In this document: one piece after another, positions 21,189 through 35,071 of the stretch | Position numbering within the stretch: position 1 is the first letter of the stretch | Layout: each line of letters opens with the position of its first letter | Assembly: GCF_021018805.1 (NCBI RefSeq) | Contig: NW_026961091.1 | Coordinates: 62,001 to 126,000 of the forward strand | DNA: 64,000 bases | Source: Prinia subflava | Lineage: Eukaryota > Chordata > Aves > Passeriformes > Cisticolidae | Direction of reading: 5' to 3' | Made by a program: the position numbers and the translations under genes | The notes under the pieces: model-generated | Databases searched by the model: none | What the model was told of the DNA's origin: nothing | What the model saw: only the letters and a program-made list of their open reading frames with translations

Positions 21189-23587
21189 TTGGTTTCTATG
21201 GTTTGCTTTCTGGAGTTGATCAAAACACAAGTCTTGGCTGTTGTTTGTGTTCCCAAGAAATAGAGAAGCTGCTGAAGGCGCTTTCCTGCCTTTTGCAGTA
21301 CCGGTTTACACTTTGCACATGTATGTGTTTTGCTTGTCACCAGACCACGAATAAAGGTGGGTACTTCCTAATTTGCTTGATTTCCATGAAAGAGCCATGT
21401 AACAGAAACCTTTCCTTTGACACTCCACCGGTTGATGTTTCTCATGTCTATAGAGCAAGACCAAAGCTGTTACTGCCTAATTTGCAAAGTTTCCATGAAA
21501 GAGCACTGTAACATAAAGCTTTGCTTTTCCGAGTGAACAGTGGTTTCTGCTTTTGGTTTCCATGGCTTGCTTTCTGGAGTTGATGAAAACACAAGTCATG
21601 TTAGTTGTTTGTGCTGCCAACCAGCAGAGAAGCTGCTGCAGACACTCTCTTGCTTTATCCATTACTGGCTTTTACGCTGCACCGGTTGGTGTCTTTCATG
21701 TCCATAGAAGGAGAACTAAAGCTGTTACTGCCTAATTTACTAAGTTTCTGTGATAGAGCTATGTAACATACAGATTTGCTTTACAGAGTGAACAGTGATC
21801 TCTGCTTTTGGTTTCTATAGTTTGCTTTCTGGAGTTGATCAAAACACAAGTCTTGTTAGTTGCTTGTGTTGCCAACCACCAGAGAAGCTGCTGCAGACAC
21901 TTTCATGCCTTATGCTTTACTTGCTTACACTCTGTACCAGTTAGTGTTTCCCATGTCTATAGAGCAAGACCAAAGCTGGTATTGCCTAATTTGGTAGAGT
22001 TCCATGTAAGAGCAATGTAACATAAAGATTTGCTTTACAGAGTGAACTGTGATCTCTGCTTTTGGTTTCCATGGCTTGCTTTCTGGAGTTGATCAAAACA
22101 CAAGTCTTGTTAGTTGCTTGTGTTGCCAACCAGCAGAGAAGCTGCTGCAGACACTTTCATGCCTTATCCTTTACTTGCTTACACTCTGTACCAGTTAGTG
22201 TTTCCCATGTCTATAGAGCAAGACCAAAGCTGGTATTGCCTAATTTGGTAGAGTTCCATGTAAGAGCTATGTAACATAAAGATTTGCTTTTCAGAGTGAA
22301 CAGTGATCTCTGCTTTTGGTTTCCATGGCTTGCTTTCTGGAGTTGATGAAAACACAAGTCATGTTAGTTGTTTGTGTTGCCAACCAGCAGAGAAGCTGCT
22401 GAAGACCCTCTCTTGCCTTATCCATTACTGGCTTTTACGCTGCACCGGTTGGTGTCTTTCATGTCCATAGGAGGAGAACTAAAGCTGTTACTGCCTAATT
22501 TACTAAGTTTCTGTGATAGAGCTATGTAACATAAAGATTTGCTTTACAGAGTGAACAGTGATCTCTGCTTTTGGTTTCTATAGTTTGCTTTCTGGAGTTG
22601 ATCAAAACACAAGTCTTGTTAGTTGCTTGTGTTGCCAACCACCAGAGAAGCTGCTGCAGACACTTTCATGCCTTATGCTTTCTTTGCTTACACTCTGTAC
22701 CAGTTAGTGTTTCCCATGTCTATAGAGCAAGAGCAAAGCTGGTATTGCCTAATTTGGTAGAGTTCCATGTAAGAGCTATGTAACATAAAGATTTGCTTTA
22801 CAGAATGAACTGTGATCTCTGCTTTTGGTTTCCATGGCTTGCTTTCTGGAGTTGATGAAAACACAAGTCATGTTAGTTGTTTGTGCTGCCAACCAGCAGA
22901 GAAGCTGCTGCAGACCCTCTCTTGCCTTATCCATTACTGGCTTTTACGCTGCACCGGTTGGTGTCTTTCATGTCCATAGGAGGAGAACTAAAGCTGTTAC
23001 TGCCTAATTTACTAAGTTTCTGTGATAGAGCTATGTAACATAAAGATTTGCTTTACAGAGTGAACAGTGATCTCTGCTTTTGGTTTCTATGGTTTGCTTT
23101 CTGGAGTTGATCAAAACACAAGTCTTGTTAGTTGCTTGTGTTGCCAACCAGCAGAGAAGCTGCTGCAGACACTTTCATGCCTTATGCTTTACTTGCTTAC
23201 ACTCTGTACCAGTTAGTGTTTCCCATGTCTATAGAGCAAGACCAAAGCTGGTATTGCCTAATTTGGTAGAGTTCCATGTAAGAGCTATGTAACATAAAGA
23301 TTTGCATTACAGAGTGAACAGTGATCTCTGCTTTTGGTTTCTATAGTTTGCTTTCTGGAGTTGATGAAAACACAAGTCTTGTTAGTTGCTTGTGTTGCCA
23401 ACCACCAGAGAAGCTGCTGCAGACACTTTCATGCCTTATGCTTTCTTTGCTTACACTCTGTACCAGTTAGTGTTTCCCATGTCTATAGAGCAAGACCAAA
23501 GCTGGTATTGCCTAATTTGGTAGAGTTCCATGTAAGAGCTATGTAACATAAAGATTTGCTTTACAGAGTGAACAGTGATCTCTGCTT
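21189..23587 (+). repeat. HOR block, 9-mer C-Bc-A-A-B-A-B-A-A (2399 bp), type-2 cassette
   Basis: Units start at 21189, 21553, 21808, 22062, 22316, 22571, 22825, 23080 and 23334. The A at 21808 has ctttactt where the A at 14866 has ctttcttt. This places the 6942-bp duplication junction between about 21,919 and 22,014. Downstream, the text follows 15,070 onward almost base for base. Confidence 0.92.
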
Positions 23588-24714
23588 TTGGTTTCTATGG
23601 TTTGCTTTCTGGAGTTGATCAAAACACAAGTCTTGGCTGTTGTTTGTGTTCCCAAGAAATAGAGAAGCTGCTGAAGGCGCTTTCCTGCCTTTTGCAGTAC
23701 CGGTTTACACTTTGCACATGTATGTGTTTTGCTTGTCACCAGACCACGAATAAAGGTGGGTACTTCCTAATTTGCTTGATTTCCATGAAAGAGCCATGTA
23801 ACAGAAACCTTTCCTTTGACACTCCACCGGTTGATGTTTCTCATGTCTATAGAGCAAGACCAAAGCTGTTACTGCTTAATTTGCTAAGTTTCCATGAAAG
23901 AGCACTGTAACATAAAGCTTTGCTTTTCCGAGTGAACAGTGGTTTCTGCTTTTGGTTTCCATGGCTTGCTTTCTGGAGTTGATGAAAACACAAGTCATGT
24001 TAGTTGTTTGTGCTGCCAACCAGCAGAGAAGCTGCTGCAGACCCTCTCTTGCTTTATCCATTACTGGCTTTTACGCTGCACCGGTTGGTGTCTTTCATGT
24101 CCATAGAAGGAGAACTAAAGCTGTTACTGCCTAATTTACTAAGTTTCTGTGATAGAGCTATGTAACATACAGATTTGCTTTACAGAGTGAACAGTGATCT
24201 CTGCTTTTGGTTTCTATAGTTTGCTTTCTGGAGTTGATCAAAACACAAGTCTTGTTAGTTGCTTGTGTTGCCAACCACCAGAGAAGCTGCTGCAGACACT
24301 TTCATGCCTTATGCTTTCTTTGCTTACACTCTGTACCAGTTAGTGTTTCCCATGTCTATAGAGCAAGAGCAAAGCTGGTATTGCCTAATTTGATAGAGTT
24401 CCATGTATGAGCTATGTAACATAAAGATTTGCTTTTCAGAGTGAACAGTGATCTCTGCTTTTGGTTTCCATGGCTTGCTTTCTGGAGTTGATGAAAACAC
24501 AAGTCATGTTAGTTGTTTGTGCTGCCAACCAGCAGAGAAGCTGCTGCAGACCCTCTCTTGCCTTATCCATTTCTGGCTTTTACGCTGCACCTTTGGTGTC
24601 TTTCATGTCCATAGAAGGAGAACTAAAGCTGTTACTGCCTAATTTACTAAGTTTCTGTGATAGAGCTATGTAACATAAAGATTTGCTTTACAGAGTGAAC
24701 TGTGATCTCTGCTT
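23588..24714 (+). repeat. HOR block, 4-mer C-Bc-A-B (1127 bp), type-1 cassette; first half of 17-mer HOR
   Basis: Units start at 23588, 23952, 24207 and 24461. It is a copy of 16646-17772. The B has the cctttggtg form and is the left end of the 4797-bp duplication. Confidence 0.92.
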
Positions 24715-27700
24715 TTGGTTTCTATGGTTTGCTTTCTGGAGTTGATCAAAACACAAGTCTTGGCTGTTGTTTGTGTTCCCAAGAAATAGAGAAGCTGCTG
24801 AAGGCGCTTTCCTGCCTTTTGCAGTACCGGTTTACACTTTGCACATGTATGTGTTTTGCTTGTCACCAGACCACGAATAAAGGTGGGTACTTCCTAATTT
24901 GCTTGATTTCCATGAAAGAGCCATGTAACAGAAACCTTTCCTTTGACACTCCACCGGTTGATGTTTCTCATGTCTATAGAGCAAGACCAAAGCTGTTACT
25001 GCTTAATTTGCAAAGTTTCCATGAAAGAGCACTGTAACATAAAGCTTTGCTTTTCCGAGTGAACAGTGGTTTCTGCTTTTGGTTTCCATGGCTTGCTTTC
25101 TGGAGTTGATGAAAACACAAGTCATGTTAGTTGTTTGTGCTGCCAACCAGCAGAGAAGCTGCTGCAGACACTCTCTTGTTTATCCATTACTGGCTTTTAC
25201 GCTGCACCGGTTGGTGTCTTTCATGTCCATAGAAGGAGAACTAAAGCTGTTACTGCCTAATTTACTAAGTTTCTGTGATAGAGCTATGTAACATAAAGAT
25301 TTGCTTTACAGAGTGAACTGTGACCTCTGCTTTTGGTTTCTATAGTTTGCTTTCTGGAGTTGATCAAAACACAAGTCTTGTTAGTTGCTTGTGTTGCCAA
25401 CCAGCAGAGAAGCTGCTGCAGACACTTTCATGCCTTATGCTTTCTTTGCTTACACTCTGTACCAGTTAGTGTTTCCCATGTCTATAGAGCAAGACCAAAG
25501 CTGGTATTGCCTAATTTGGTAGAGTTCCATGTAAGAGCAATGTAACATAAAGATTTGCTTTACAGAGTGAACTGTGATCTCTGCTTTTGGTTTCCATGGC
25601 TTGCTTTCTGGAGTTGATCAAAACACAAGTCTTGTTAGTTGCTTGTGTTGCCAACCAGCAGAGAAGCTGCTGCAGACACTTTCATGCCTTATCCTTTACT
25701 TGCTTACACTCTGTACCAGTTAGTGTTTCCCATGTCTATAGAGCAAGACCAAAGCTGGTATTGCCTAATTTGGTAGAGTTCCATGTAAGAGCTATGTAAC
25801 ATAAAGATTTGCTTTTCAGAGTGAACAGTGATCTCTGCTTTTGGTTTCCATGGCTTGCTTTCTGGAGTTGATGAAAACACAAGTCATGTTAGTTGTTTGT
25901 GCTGCCAACCAGCAGAGAAGCTGCTGCAGACCCTCTCTTGCCTTATCCATTACTGGCTTTTACGCTGCACCGGTTGGTGTCTTTCATGTCCATAGGAGGA
26001 GAACTAAAGCTGTTACTGCCTAATTTACTAAGTTTCTGTGATAGAGCTATGTAACATAAAGATTTGCTTTACAGAGTGAACAGTGATCTCTGCTTTTGGT
26101 TTCTATAGTTTGCTTTCTGGAGTTGATCAAAACACAAGTCTTGTTAGTTGCTTGTGTTGCCAACCACCAGAGAAGCTGCTGCAGACACTTTCATGCCTTA
26201 TGCTTTCTTTGCTTACACTCTGTACCAGTTAGTGTTTCCCATGTCTATAGAGCAAGAGCAAAGCTGGTATTGCCTAATTTGGTAGAGTTCCATGTAAGAG
26301 CTATGTAACATAAAGATTTGCTTTACAGAATGAACTGTGATCTCTGCTTTTGGTTTCCATGGCTTGCTTTCTGGAGTTGATGAAAACACAAGTCATGTTA
26401 GTTGTTTGTGCTGCCAACCAGCAGAGAAGCTGCTGCAGACCCTCTCTTGCCTTATCCATTACTGGCTTTTACGCTGCACCGGTTGGTGTCTTTCATGTCC
26501 ATAGGAGGAGAACTAAAGCTGTTACTGCCTAATTTACTAAGTTTCTGTGATAGAGCTATGTAACATAAAGATTTGCTTTACAGAGTGAACAGTGATCTCT
26601 GCTTTTGGTTTCTATGGTTTGCTTTCTGGAGTTGATCAAAACACAAGTCTTGTTAGTTGCTTGTGTTGCCAACCAGCAGAGAAGCTGCTGCAGACACTTT
26701 CATGCCTTATGCTTTACTTGCTTACACTCTGTACCAGTTAGTGTTTCCCATGTCTATAGAGCAAGACCAAAGCTGGTATTGCCTAATTTGGTAGAGTTCC
26801 ATGTAAGAGCTATGTAACATAAAGATTTGCTTTACAGAGTGAACAGTGATCTCTGCTTTTGGTTTCTATAGTTTGCTTTCTGGAGTTGATCAAAACACAA
26901 GTCTTGTTAGTTGCTTGTGTTGCCAACCAGCAGAGAAGCTGCTGCAGACACTTTCATGCCTTATGCTTTACTTGCTTACACTCTGTACCAGTTAGTGTTT
27001 CCCATGTCTATAGAGCAAGACCAAAGCTGGTATTGCCTAATTTGGTAGAGTTCCATGTAAGAGCTATGTAACATAAAGATTTGCTTTTCAGAGTGAACAG
27101 TGATCTCTGCTTTTGGTTTCCATGGCTTGCTTTCTGGAGTTGATGAAAACACAAGTCATGTTAGTTGTTTGTGCTGCCAACCAGCAGAGAAGCTGCTGCA
27201 GACCCTCTCTTGCCTTATCCATTACTGGCTTTTACGCTGCACCGGTTGGTGTCTTTCATGTCCATAGGAGGAGAACTAAAGCTGTTACTGCCTAATTTAC
27301 TAAGTTTCTGTGATAGAGCTATGTAACATAAAGATTTGCTTTACAGAGTGAACTGTGATCTCTGCTTTTGGTTTCTATAGTTTGCTTTCTGGAGTTGATC
27401 AAAACACAAGTCTTGTTAGTTGCTTGTGTTGCCAACCAGCAGAGAAGCTGCTGCAGACACTTTCATGCCTTATGCTTTCTTTGCTTACACTCTGTACCAG
27501 TTAGTGTTTCCCATGTCTATAGAGCAAGACCAAAGCTGGTATTGCCTAATTTGGTAGAGTTCCATGTAAGAGCTATGTAACATAAAGATTTGCTTTACAG
27601 AGTGAACAGTGATCTCTGCTTTTGGTTTCTATAGTTTGCTTTCTGGAGTTGATCAAAACACAAGTCTTGTTAGTTGCTTGTGTTGCCAACCACCAGAGAA

Positions 27701-29216
27701 GCTGCTGCAGACACTTTCATGCCTTATGCTTTCTTTGCTTACACTCTGTACCAGTTAGTGTTTCCCATGTCTATAGAGCAAGACCAAAGCTGGTATTGCC
27801 TAATTTGATAGAGTTCCATGTAAGAGCTATGTAACATAAAGATTTGCTTTACAGAATGAACTGTGATCTCTGCTTTTGGTTTCCATGGCTTGCTTTCTGG
27901 AGTTGATGAAAACACAAGTCATGTTAGTTGTTTGTGCTGCCAACCAGCAGAGAAGCTGCTGCAGACCCTCTCTTGCCTTATCCATTTCTGGCTTTTACGC
28001 TGCACCGGTTGGTGTCTTTCATGTCCATAGAAGGAGAACTAAAGCTGTTACTGCCTAATTTACTAAGTTTCTGTGATAGAGCTATGTAACATAAAGATTT
28101 GCTTTACAGAGTGAACAGTGATCTCTGCTTTTGGTTTCTATGGTTTGCTTTCTGGAGTTGATCAAAACACAAGTCTTGGCTGTTGTTTGTGTTCCCAAGA
28201 AATAGAGAAGCTGCTGAAGGCGCTTTCCTGCCTTTTGCAGTACCGGTTTACACTTTGCACATGTATGTGTTTTGCTTGTCACCAGACCACGAATAAAGGT
28301 GGGTACTTCCTAATTTGCTTGATTTCCATGAAAGAGCCATGTAACAGAAACCTTTCCTTTGACACTCCACCGGTTGATGTTTCTCATGTCTATAGAGCAA
28401 GACCAAAGCTGTTACTGCCTAATTTGCAAAGTTTCCATGAAAGAGCACTGTAACATAAAGCTTTGCTTTTCCGAGTGAACAGTGGTTTCTGCTTTTGGTT
28501 TCCATGGCTTGCTTTCTGGAGTTGATGAAAACACAAGTCATGTTAGTTGTTTGTGCTGCCAACCAGCAGAGAAGCTGCTGCAGACACTCTCTTGCTTTAT
28601 CCATTACTGGCTTTTACGCTGCACCGGTTGGTGTCTTTCATGTCCATAGAAGGAGAACTAAAGCTGTTACTGCCTAATTTACTAAGTTTCTGTGATAGAG
28701 CTATGTAACATACAGATTTGCTTTACAGAGTGAACAGTGATCTCTGCTTTTGGTTTCTATAGTTTGCTTTCTGGAGTTGATCAAAACACAAGTCTTGTTA
28801 GTTGCTTGTGTTGCCAACCACCAGAGAAGCTGCTGCAGACACTTTCATGCCTTATGCTTTACTTGCTTACACTCTGTACCAGTTAGTGTTTCCCATGTCT
28901 ATAGAGCAAGACCAAAGCTGGTATTGCCTAATTTGGTAGAGTTCCATGTAAGAGCTATGTAACATAAAGATTTGCTTTACAGAGTGAACTGTGATCTCTG
29001 CTTTTGGTTTCCAGGGCTTGCTTTCTGGAGTTGATCAAAACACAAGTCTTGTTAGTTGCTTGTGTTGCCAACCAGCAGAGAAGCTGCTGCAGACACTTTC
29101 ATGCCTTATCCTTTACTTGCTTACGCTCTGTACCAGTTAGTGTTTCCCATGTCTATAGAGCAAGACCAAAGCTGGTATTGCCTAATTTGGTAGAGTTCCA
29201 TGTAAGAGCTATGTAA
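24420..29216 (+). repeat. Tandem duplication, 4797-bp period (18 units), copy 1
   Basis: Unit order B-[C 13-mer]-C-Bc-A-A matches 29217-34013. The left edge lies between the tgtatgagc tail of the A at 24207 (about 24,407) and the next unit start. Confidence 0.87.
24715..28130 (+). repeat. HOR block, 13-mer (3416 bp), recombinant cassette
   Basis: Units start at 24715, 25079, 25333, 25587, 25841, 26096, 26350, 26605, 26859, 27113, 27368, 27622 and 27876. It has the same order and private variants (ttaatttgcaaag in C, cttgtttatcc in Bc) as the blocks at 17773 and 29512. Confidence 0.92.
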
Positions 29217-29511
29217 CATAAAGATTTGCTTTTCAGAGTGAACAGTGATCTCTGCTTTTGGTTTCCATGGCTTGCTTTCTGGAGTTGATGAAAACACAAG
29301 TCATGTTAGTTGTTTGTGCTGCCAACCAGCAGAGAAGCTGCTGCAGACCCTCTCTTGCCTTATCCATTTCTGGCTTTTACGCTGCACCTTTGGTGTCTTT
29401 CATGTCCATAGAAGGAGAACTAAAGCTGTTACTGCCTAATTTACTAAGTTTCTGTGATAGAGCTATGTAACATAAAGATTTGCTTTACAGAGTGAACTGT
29501 GATCTCTGCTT
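28131..29511 (+). repeat. HOR block, 5-mer C-Bc-A-A-B (1381 bp), type-2 cassette, holds a duplication junction
   Basis: Units start at 28131, 28495, 28750, 29004 and 29258. The A at 29004 (ttacgctctg subtype) is elsewhere followed by a ccagggcttgc A, but here it meets a cctttggtg B. That novel neighbour pair marks the junction of the 4797-bp duplication, between about 29,204 and 29,227. Confidence 0.92.
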
Positions 29512-32500
29512 TTGGTTTCTATGGTTTGCTTTCTGGAGTTGATCAAAACACAAGTCTTGGCTGTTGTTTGTGTTCCCAAGAAATAGAGAAGCTGCTGAAG
29601 GCGCTTTCCTGCCTTTTGCAGTACCGGTTTACACTTTGCACATGTATGTGTTTTGCTTGTCACCAGACCACGAATAAAGGTGGGTACTTCCTAATTTGCT
29701 TGATTTCCATGAAAGAGCCATGTAACAGAAACCTTTCCTTTGACACTCCACCGGTTGATGTTTCTCATGTCTATAGAGCAAGACCAAAGCTGTTACTGCT
29801 TAATTTGCAAAGTTTCCATGAAAGAGCACTGTAACATAAAGCTTTGCTTTTCCGAGTGAACAGTGGTTTCTGCTTTTGGTTTCCATGGCTTGCTTTCTGG
29901 AGTTGATGAAAACACAAGTCATGTTAGTTGTTTGTGCTGCCAACCAGCAGAGAAGCTGCTGCAGACACTCTCTTGTTTATCCATTACTGGCTTTTACGCT
30001 GCACCGGTTGGTGTCTTTCATGTCCATAGAAGGAGAACTAAAGCTGTTACTGCCTAATTTACTAAGTTTCTGTGATAGAGCTATGTAACATAAAGATTTG
30101 CTTTACAGAGTGAACTGTGACCTCTGCTTTTGGTTTCTATAGTTTGCTTTCTGGAGTTGATCAAAACACAAGTCTTGTTAGTTGCTTGTGTTGCCAACCA
30201 GCAGAGAAGCTGCTGCAGACACTTTCATGCCTTATGCTTTCTTTGCTTACACTCTGTACCAGTTAGTGTTTCCCATGTCTATAGAGCAAGACCAAAGCTG
30301 GTATTGCCTAATTTGGTAGAGTTCCATGTAAGAGCAATGTAACATAAAGATTTGCTTTACAGAGTGAACTGTGATCTCTGCTTTTGGTTTCCATGGCTTG
30401 CTTTCTGGAGTTGATCAAAACACAAGTCTTGTTAGTTGCTTGTGTTGCCAACCAGCAGAGAAGCTGCTGCAGACACTTTCATGCCTTATCCTTTACTTGC
30501 TTACACTCTGTACCAGTTAGTGTTTCCCATGTCTATAGAGCAAGACCAAAGCTGGTATTGCCTAATTTGGTAGAGTTCCATGTAAGAGCTATGTAACATA
30601 AAGATTTGCTTTTCAGAGTGAACAGTGATCTCTGCTTTTGGTTTCCATGGCTTGCTTTCTGGAGTTGATGAAAACACAAGTCATGTTAGTTGTTTGTGCT
30701 GCCAACCAGCAGAGAAGCTGCTGCAGACCCTCTCTTGCCTTATCCATTACTGGCTTTTACGCTGCACCGGTTGGTGTCTTTCATGTCCATAGGAGGAGAA
30801 CTAAAGCTGTTACTGCCTAATTTACTAAGTTTCTGTGATAGAGCTATGTAACATAAAGATTTGCTTTACAGAGTGAACAGTGATCTCTGCTTTTGGTTTC
30901 TATAGTTTGCTTTCTGGAGTTGATCAAAACACAAGTCTTGTTAGTTGCTTGTGTTGCCAACCACCAGAGAAGCTGCTGCAGACACTTTCATGCCTTATGC
31001 TTTCTTTGCTTACACTCTGTACCAGTTAGTGTTTCCCATGTCTATAGAGCAAGAGCAAAGCTGGTATTGCCTAATTTGGTAGAGTTCCATGTAAGAGCTA
31101 TGTAACATAAAGATTTGCTTTACAGAATGAACTGTGATCTCTGCTTTTGGTTTCCATGGCTTGCTTTCTGGAGTTGATGAAAACACAAGTCATGTTAGTT
31201 GTTTGTGCTGCCAACCAGCAGAGAAGCTGCTGCAGACCCTCTCTTGCCTTATCCATTACTGGCTTTTACGCTGCACCGGTTGGTGTCTTTCATGTCCATA
31301 GGAGGAGAACTAAAGCTGTTACTGCCTAATTTACTAAGTTTCTGTGATAGAGCTATGTAACATAAAGATTTGCTTTACAGAGTGAACAGTGATCTCTGCT
31401 TTTGGTTTCTATGGTTTGCTTTCTGGAGTTGATCAAAACACAAGTCTTGTTAGTTGCTTGTGTTGCCAACCAGCAGAGAAGCTGCTGCAGACACTTTCAT
31501 GCCTTATGCTTTACTTGCTTACACTCTGTACCAGTTAGTGTTTCCCATGTCTATAGAGCAAGACCAAAGCTGGTATTGCCTAATTTGGTAGAGTTCCATG
31601 TAAGAGCTATGTAACATAAAGATTTGCTTTACAGAGTGAACAGTGATCTCTGCTTTTGGTTTCTATAGTTTGCTTTCTGGAGTTGATCAAAACACAAGTC
31701 TTGTTAGTTGCTTGTGTTGCCAACCAGCAGAGAAGCTGCTGCAGACACTTTCATGCCTTATGCTTTACTTGCTTACACTCTGTACCAGTTAGTGTTTCCC
31801 ATGTCTATAGAGCAAGACCAAAGCTGGTATTGCCTAATTTGGTAGAGTTCCATGTAAGAGCTATGTAACATAAAGATTTGCTTTTCAGAGTGAACAGTGA
31901 TCTCTGCTTTTGGTTTCCATGGCTTGCTTTCTGGAGTTGATGAAAACACAAGTCATGTTAGTTGTTTGTGCTGCCAACCAGCAGAGAAGCTGCTGCAGAC
32001 CCTCTCTTGCCTTATCCATTACTGGCTTTTACGCTGCACCGGTTGGTGTCTTTCATGTCCATAGGAGGAGAACTAAAGCTGTTACTGCCTAATTTACTAA
32101 GTTTCTGTGATAGAGCTATGTAACATAAAGATTTGCTTTACAGAGTGAACTGTGATCTCTGCTTTTGGTTTCTATAGTTTGCTTTCTGGAGTTGATCAAA
32201 ACACAAGTCTTGTTAGTTGCTTGTGTTGCCAACCAGCAGAGAAGCTGCTGCAGACACTTTCATGCCTTATGCTTTCTTTGCTTACACTCTGTACCAGTTA
32301 GTGTTTCCCATGTCTATAGAGCAAGACCAAAGCTGGTATTGCCTAATTTGGTAGAGTTCCATGTAAGAGCTATGTAACATAAAGATTTGCTTTACAGAGT
32401 GAACAGTGATCTCTGCTTTTGGTTTCTATAGTTTGCTTTCTGGAGTTGATCAAAACACAAGTCTTGTTAGTTGCTTGTGTTGCCAACCACCAGAGAAGCT

Positions 32501-34013
32501 GCTGCAGACACTTTCATGCCTTATGCTTTCTTTGCTTACACTCTGTACCAGTTAGTGTTTCCCATGTCTATAGAGCAAGACCAAAGCTGGTATTGCCTAA
32601 TTTGATAGAGTTCCATGTAAGAGCTATGTAACATAAAGATTTGCTTTACAGAATGAACTGTGATCTCTGCTTTTGGTTTCCATGGCTTGCTTTCTGGAGT
32701 TGATGAAAACACAAGTCATGTTAGTTGTTTGTGCTGCCAACCAGCAGAGAAGCTGCTGCAGACCCTCTCTTGCCTTATCCATTTCTGGCTTTTACGCTGC
32801 ACCGGTTGGTGTCTTTCATGTCCATAGAAGGAGAACTAAAGCTGTTACTGCCTAATTTACTAAGTTTCTGTGATAGAGCTATGTAACATAAAGATTTGCT
32901 TTACAGAGTGAACAGTGATCTCTGCTTTTGGTTTCTATGGTTTGCTTTCTGGAGTTGATCAAAACACAAGTCTTGGCTGTTGTTTGTGTTCCCAAGAAAT
33001 AGAGAAGCTGCTGAAGGCGCTTTCCTGCCTTTTGCAGTACCGGTTTACACTTTGCACATGTATGTGTTTTGCTTGTCACCAGACCACGAATAAAGGTGGG
33101 TACTTCCTAATTTGCTTGATTTCCATGAAAGAGCCATGTAACAGAAACCTTTCCTTTGACACTCCACCGGTTGATGTTTCTCATGTCTATAGAGCAAGAC
33201 CAAAGCTGTTACTGCCTAATTTGCAAAGTTTCCATGAAAGAGCACTGTAACATAAAGCTTTGCTTTTCCGAGTGAACAGTGGTTTCTGCTTTTGGTTTCC
33301 ATGGCTTGCTTTCTGGAGTTGATGAAAACACAAGTCATGTTAGTTGTTTGTGCTGCCAACCAGCAGAGAAGCTGCTGCAGACACTCTCTTGCTTTATCCA
33401 TTACTGGCTTTTACGCTGCACCGGTTGGTGTCTTTCATGTCCATAGAAGGAGAACTAAAGCTGTTACTGCCTAATTTACTAAGTTTCTGTGATAGAGCTA
33501 TGTAACATACAGATTTGCTTTACAGAGTGAACAGTGATCTCTGCTTTTGGTTTCTATAGTTTGCTTTCTGGAGTTGATCAAAACACAAGTCTTGTTAGTT
33601 GCTTGTGTTGCCAACCACCAGAGAAGCTGCTGCAGACACTTTCATGCCTTATGCTTTACTTGCTTACACTCTGTACCAGTTAGTGTTTCCCATGTCTATA
33701 GAGCAAGACCAAAGCTGGTATTGCCTAATTTGGTAGAGTTCCATGTAAGAGCTATGTAACATAAAGATTTGCTTTACAGAGTGAACTGTGATCTCTGCTT
33801 TTGGTTTCCAGGGCTTGCTTTCTGGAGTTGATCAAAACACAAGTCTTGTTAGTTGCTTGTGTTGCCAACCAGCAGAGAAGCTGCTGCAGACACTTTCATG
33901 CCTTATCCTTTACTTGCTTACGCTCTGTACCAGTTAGTGTTTCCCATGTCTATAGAGCAAGACCAAAGCTGGTATTGCCTAATTTGGTAGAGTTCCATGT
34001 AAGAGCTATGTAA
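29217..34013 (+). repeat. Tandem duplication, 4797-bp period (18 units), copy 2
   Basis: Second copy. The junction falls in the conserved unit-end sequence gctatgtaacataaag near 29,204-29,227, where the A at 29004 abruptly takes on the neighbour of the A at 24207. Confidence 0.87.
29512..32927 (+). repeat. HOR block, 13-mer (3416 bp), recombinant cassette
   Basis: Units start at 29512, 29876, 30130, 30384, 30638, 30893, 31147, 31402, 31656, 31910, 32165, 32419 and 32673. This is the third copy of the 13-mer, offset 4797 bp from 24715, with the same private one-base loss in Bc. Confidence 0.92.
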
Positions 34014-35071
34014 CATAAAGATTTGCTTTACAGAGTGAACTGTGATCTCTGCTTTTGGTTTCCAGGGCTTGCTTTCTGGAGTTGATCAAAACACAAGTCT
34101 TGTTAGTTGCTTGTGTTGCCAACCAGCAGAGAAGCTGCTGCAGACACTTTCATGCCTTATCCTTTACTTGCTTACACTCTGTACCAGTTAGTGTTTCCCA
34201 TGTCTATAGAGCAAGACCAAAGCTGGTATTGCCTAATTTGGTAGAGTTCCATGTAAGAGCTATGTAACATAAAGATTTGCTTTTCAGAGTGAACAGTGAT
34301 CTCTGCTTTTGGTTTCCATGGCTTGCTTTCTGGAGTTGATGAAAACACAAGTCATGTTAGTTGTTTGTGCTGCCAACCAGCAGAGAAGCTGCTGCAGACC
34401 CTCTCTTGCCTTATCCATTACTGGCTTTTACGCTGCACCGGTTGGTGTCTTTCATGTCCATAGGAGGAGAACTAAAGCTGTTACTGCCTAATTTACTAAG
34501 TTTCTGTGATAGAGCTATGTAACATAAAGATTTGCTTTACAGAGTGAACAGTGATCTCTGCTTTTGGTTTCTATGGTTTGCTTTCTGGAGTTGATCAAAA
34601 CACAAGTCTTGTTAGTTGCTTGTGTTGCCAACCAGCAGAGAAGCTGCTGCAGACACTTTCATGCCTTATGCTTTACTTGCTTACACTCTGTACCAGTTAG
34701 TGTTTCCCATGTCTATAGAGCAAGACCAAAGCTGGTATTGCCTAATTTGGTAGAGTTCCATGTAAGAGCTATGTAACATAAAGATTTGCATTACAGAGTG
34801 AACAGTGATCTCTGCTTTTGGTTTCTATAGTTTGCTTTCTGGAGTTGATCAAAACACAAGTCTTGTTAGTTGCTTGTGTTGCCAACCACCAGAGAAGCTG
34901 CTGCAGACACTTTCATGCCTTATGCTTTCTTTGCTTACACTCTGTACCAGTTAGTGTTTCCCATGTCTATAGAGCAAGACCAAAGCTGGTATTGCCTAAT
35001 TTGGTAGAGTTCCATGTAAGAGCTATGTAACATAAAGATTTGCTTTACAGAGTGAACAGTGATCTCTGCTT
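32928..35071 (+). repeat. HOR block, 8-mer C-Bc-A-A-A-B-A-A (2144 bp), type-2 cassette
   Basis: Units start at 32928, 33292, 33547, 33801, 34055, 34309, 34564 and 34818. The three-A run keeps the ttacgctctg A followed by the ccagggcttgc A. The same 8-mer formula recurs at 41870 (offset 8942) and at 56519. Confidence 0.92.

Larger units (their letters stand above)
15020..21961 (+). repeat. Tandem duplication, 6942-bp period (26 units), copy 1
   Basis: It is matched unit for unit by 21962-28903 with almost no differences. The edges are set to about 50 bases by two markers: ctttcttt or ctttactt in the first A, and agcaatg or agctatg at its end. Shared private markers include gtttgtgttgcc in the B at 15374/22316 and the recombinant cassette at 17773/24715. 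One difference seen is ccaatcacc near 17,330. Confidence 0.88.
21962..28903 (+). repeat. Tandem duplication, 6942-bp period (26 units), copy 2
   Basis: Directly adjoins copy 1. Its right part (from about 24,420) was duplicated again with period 4797, so the two events are nested. Confidence 0.88.
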
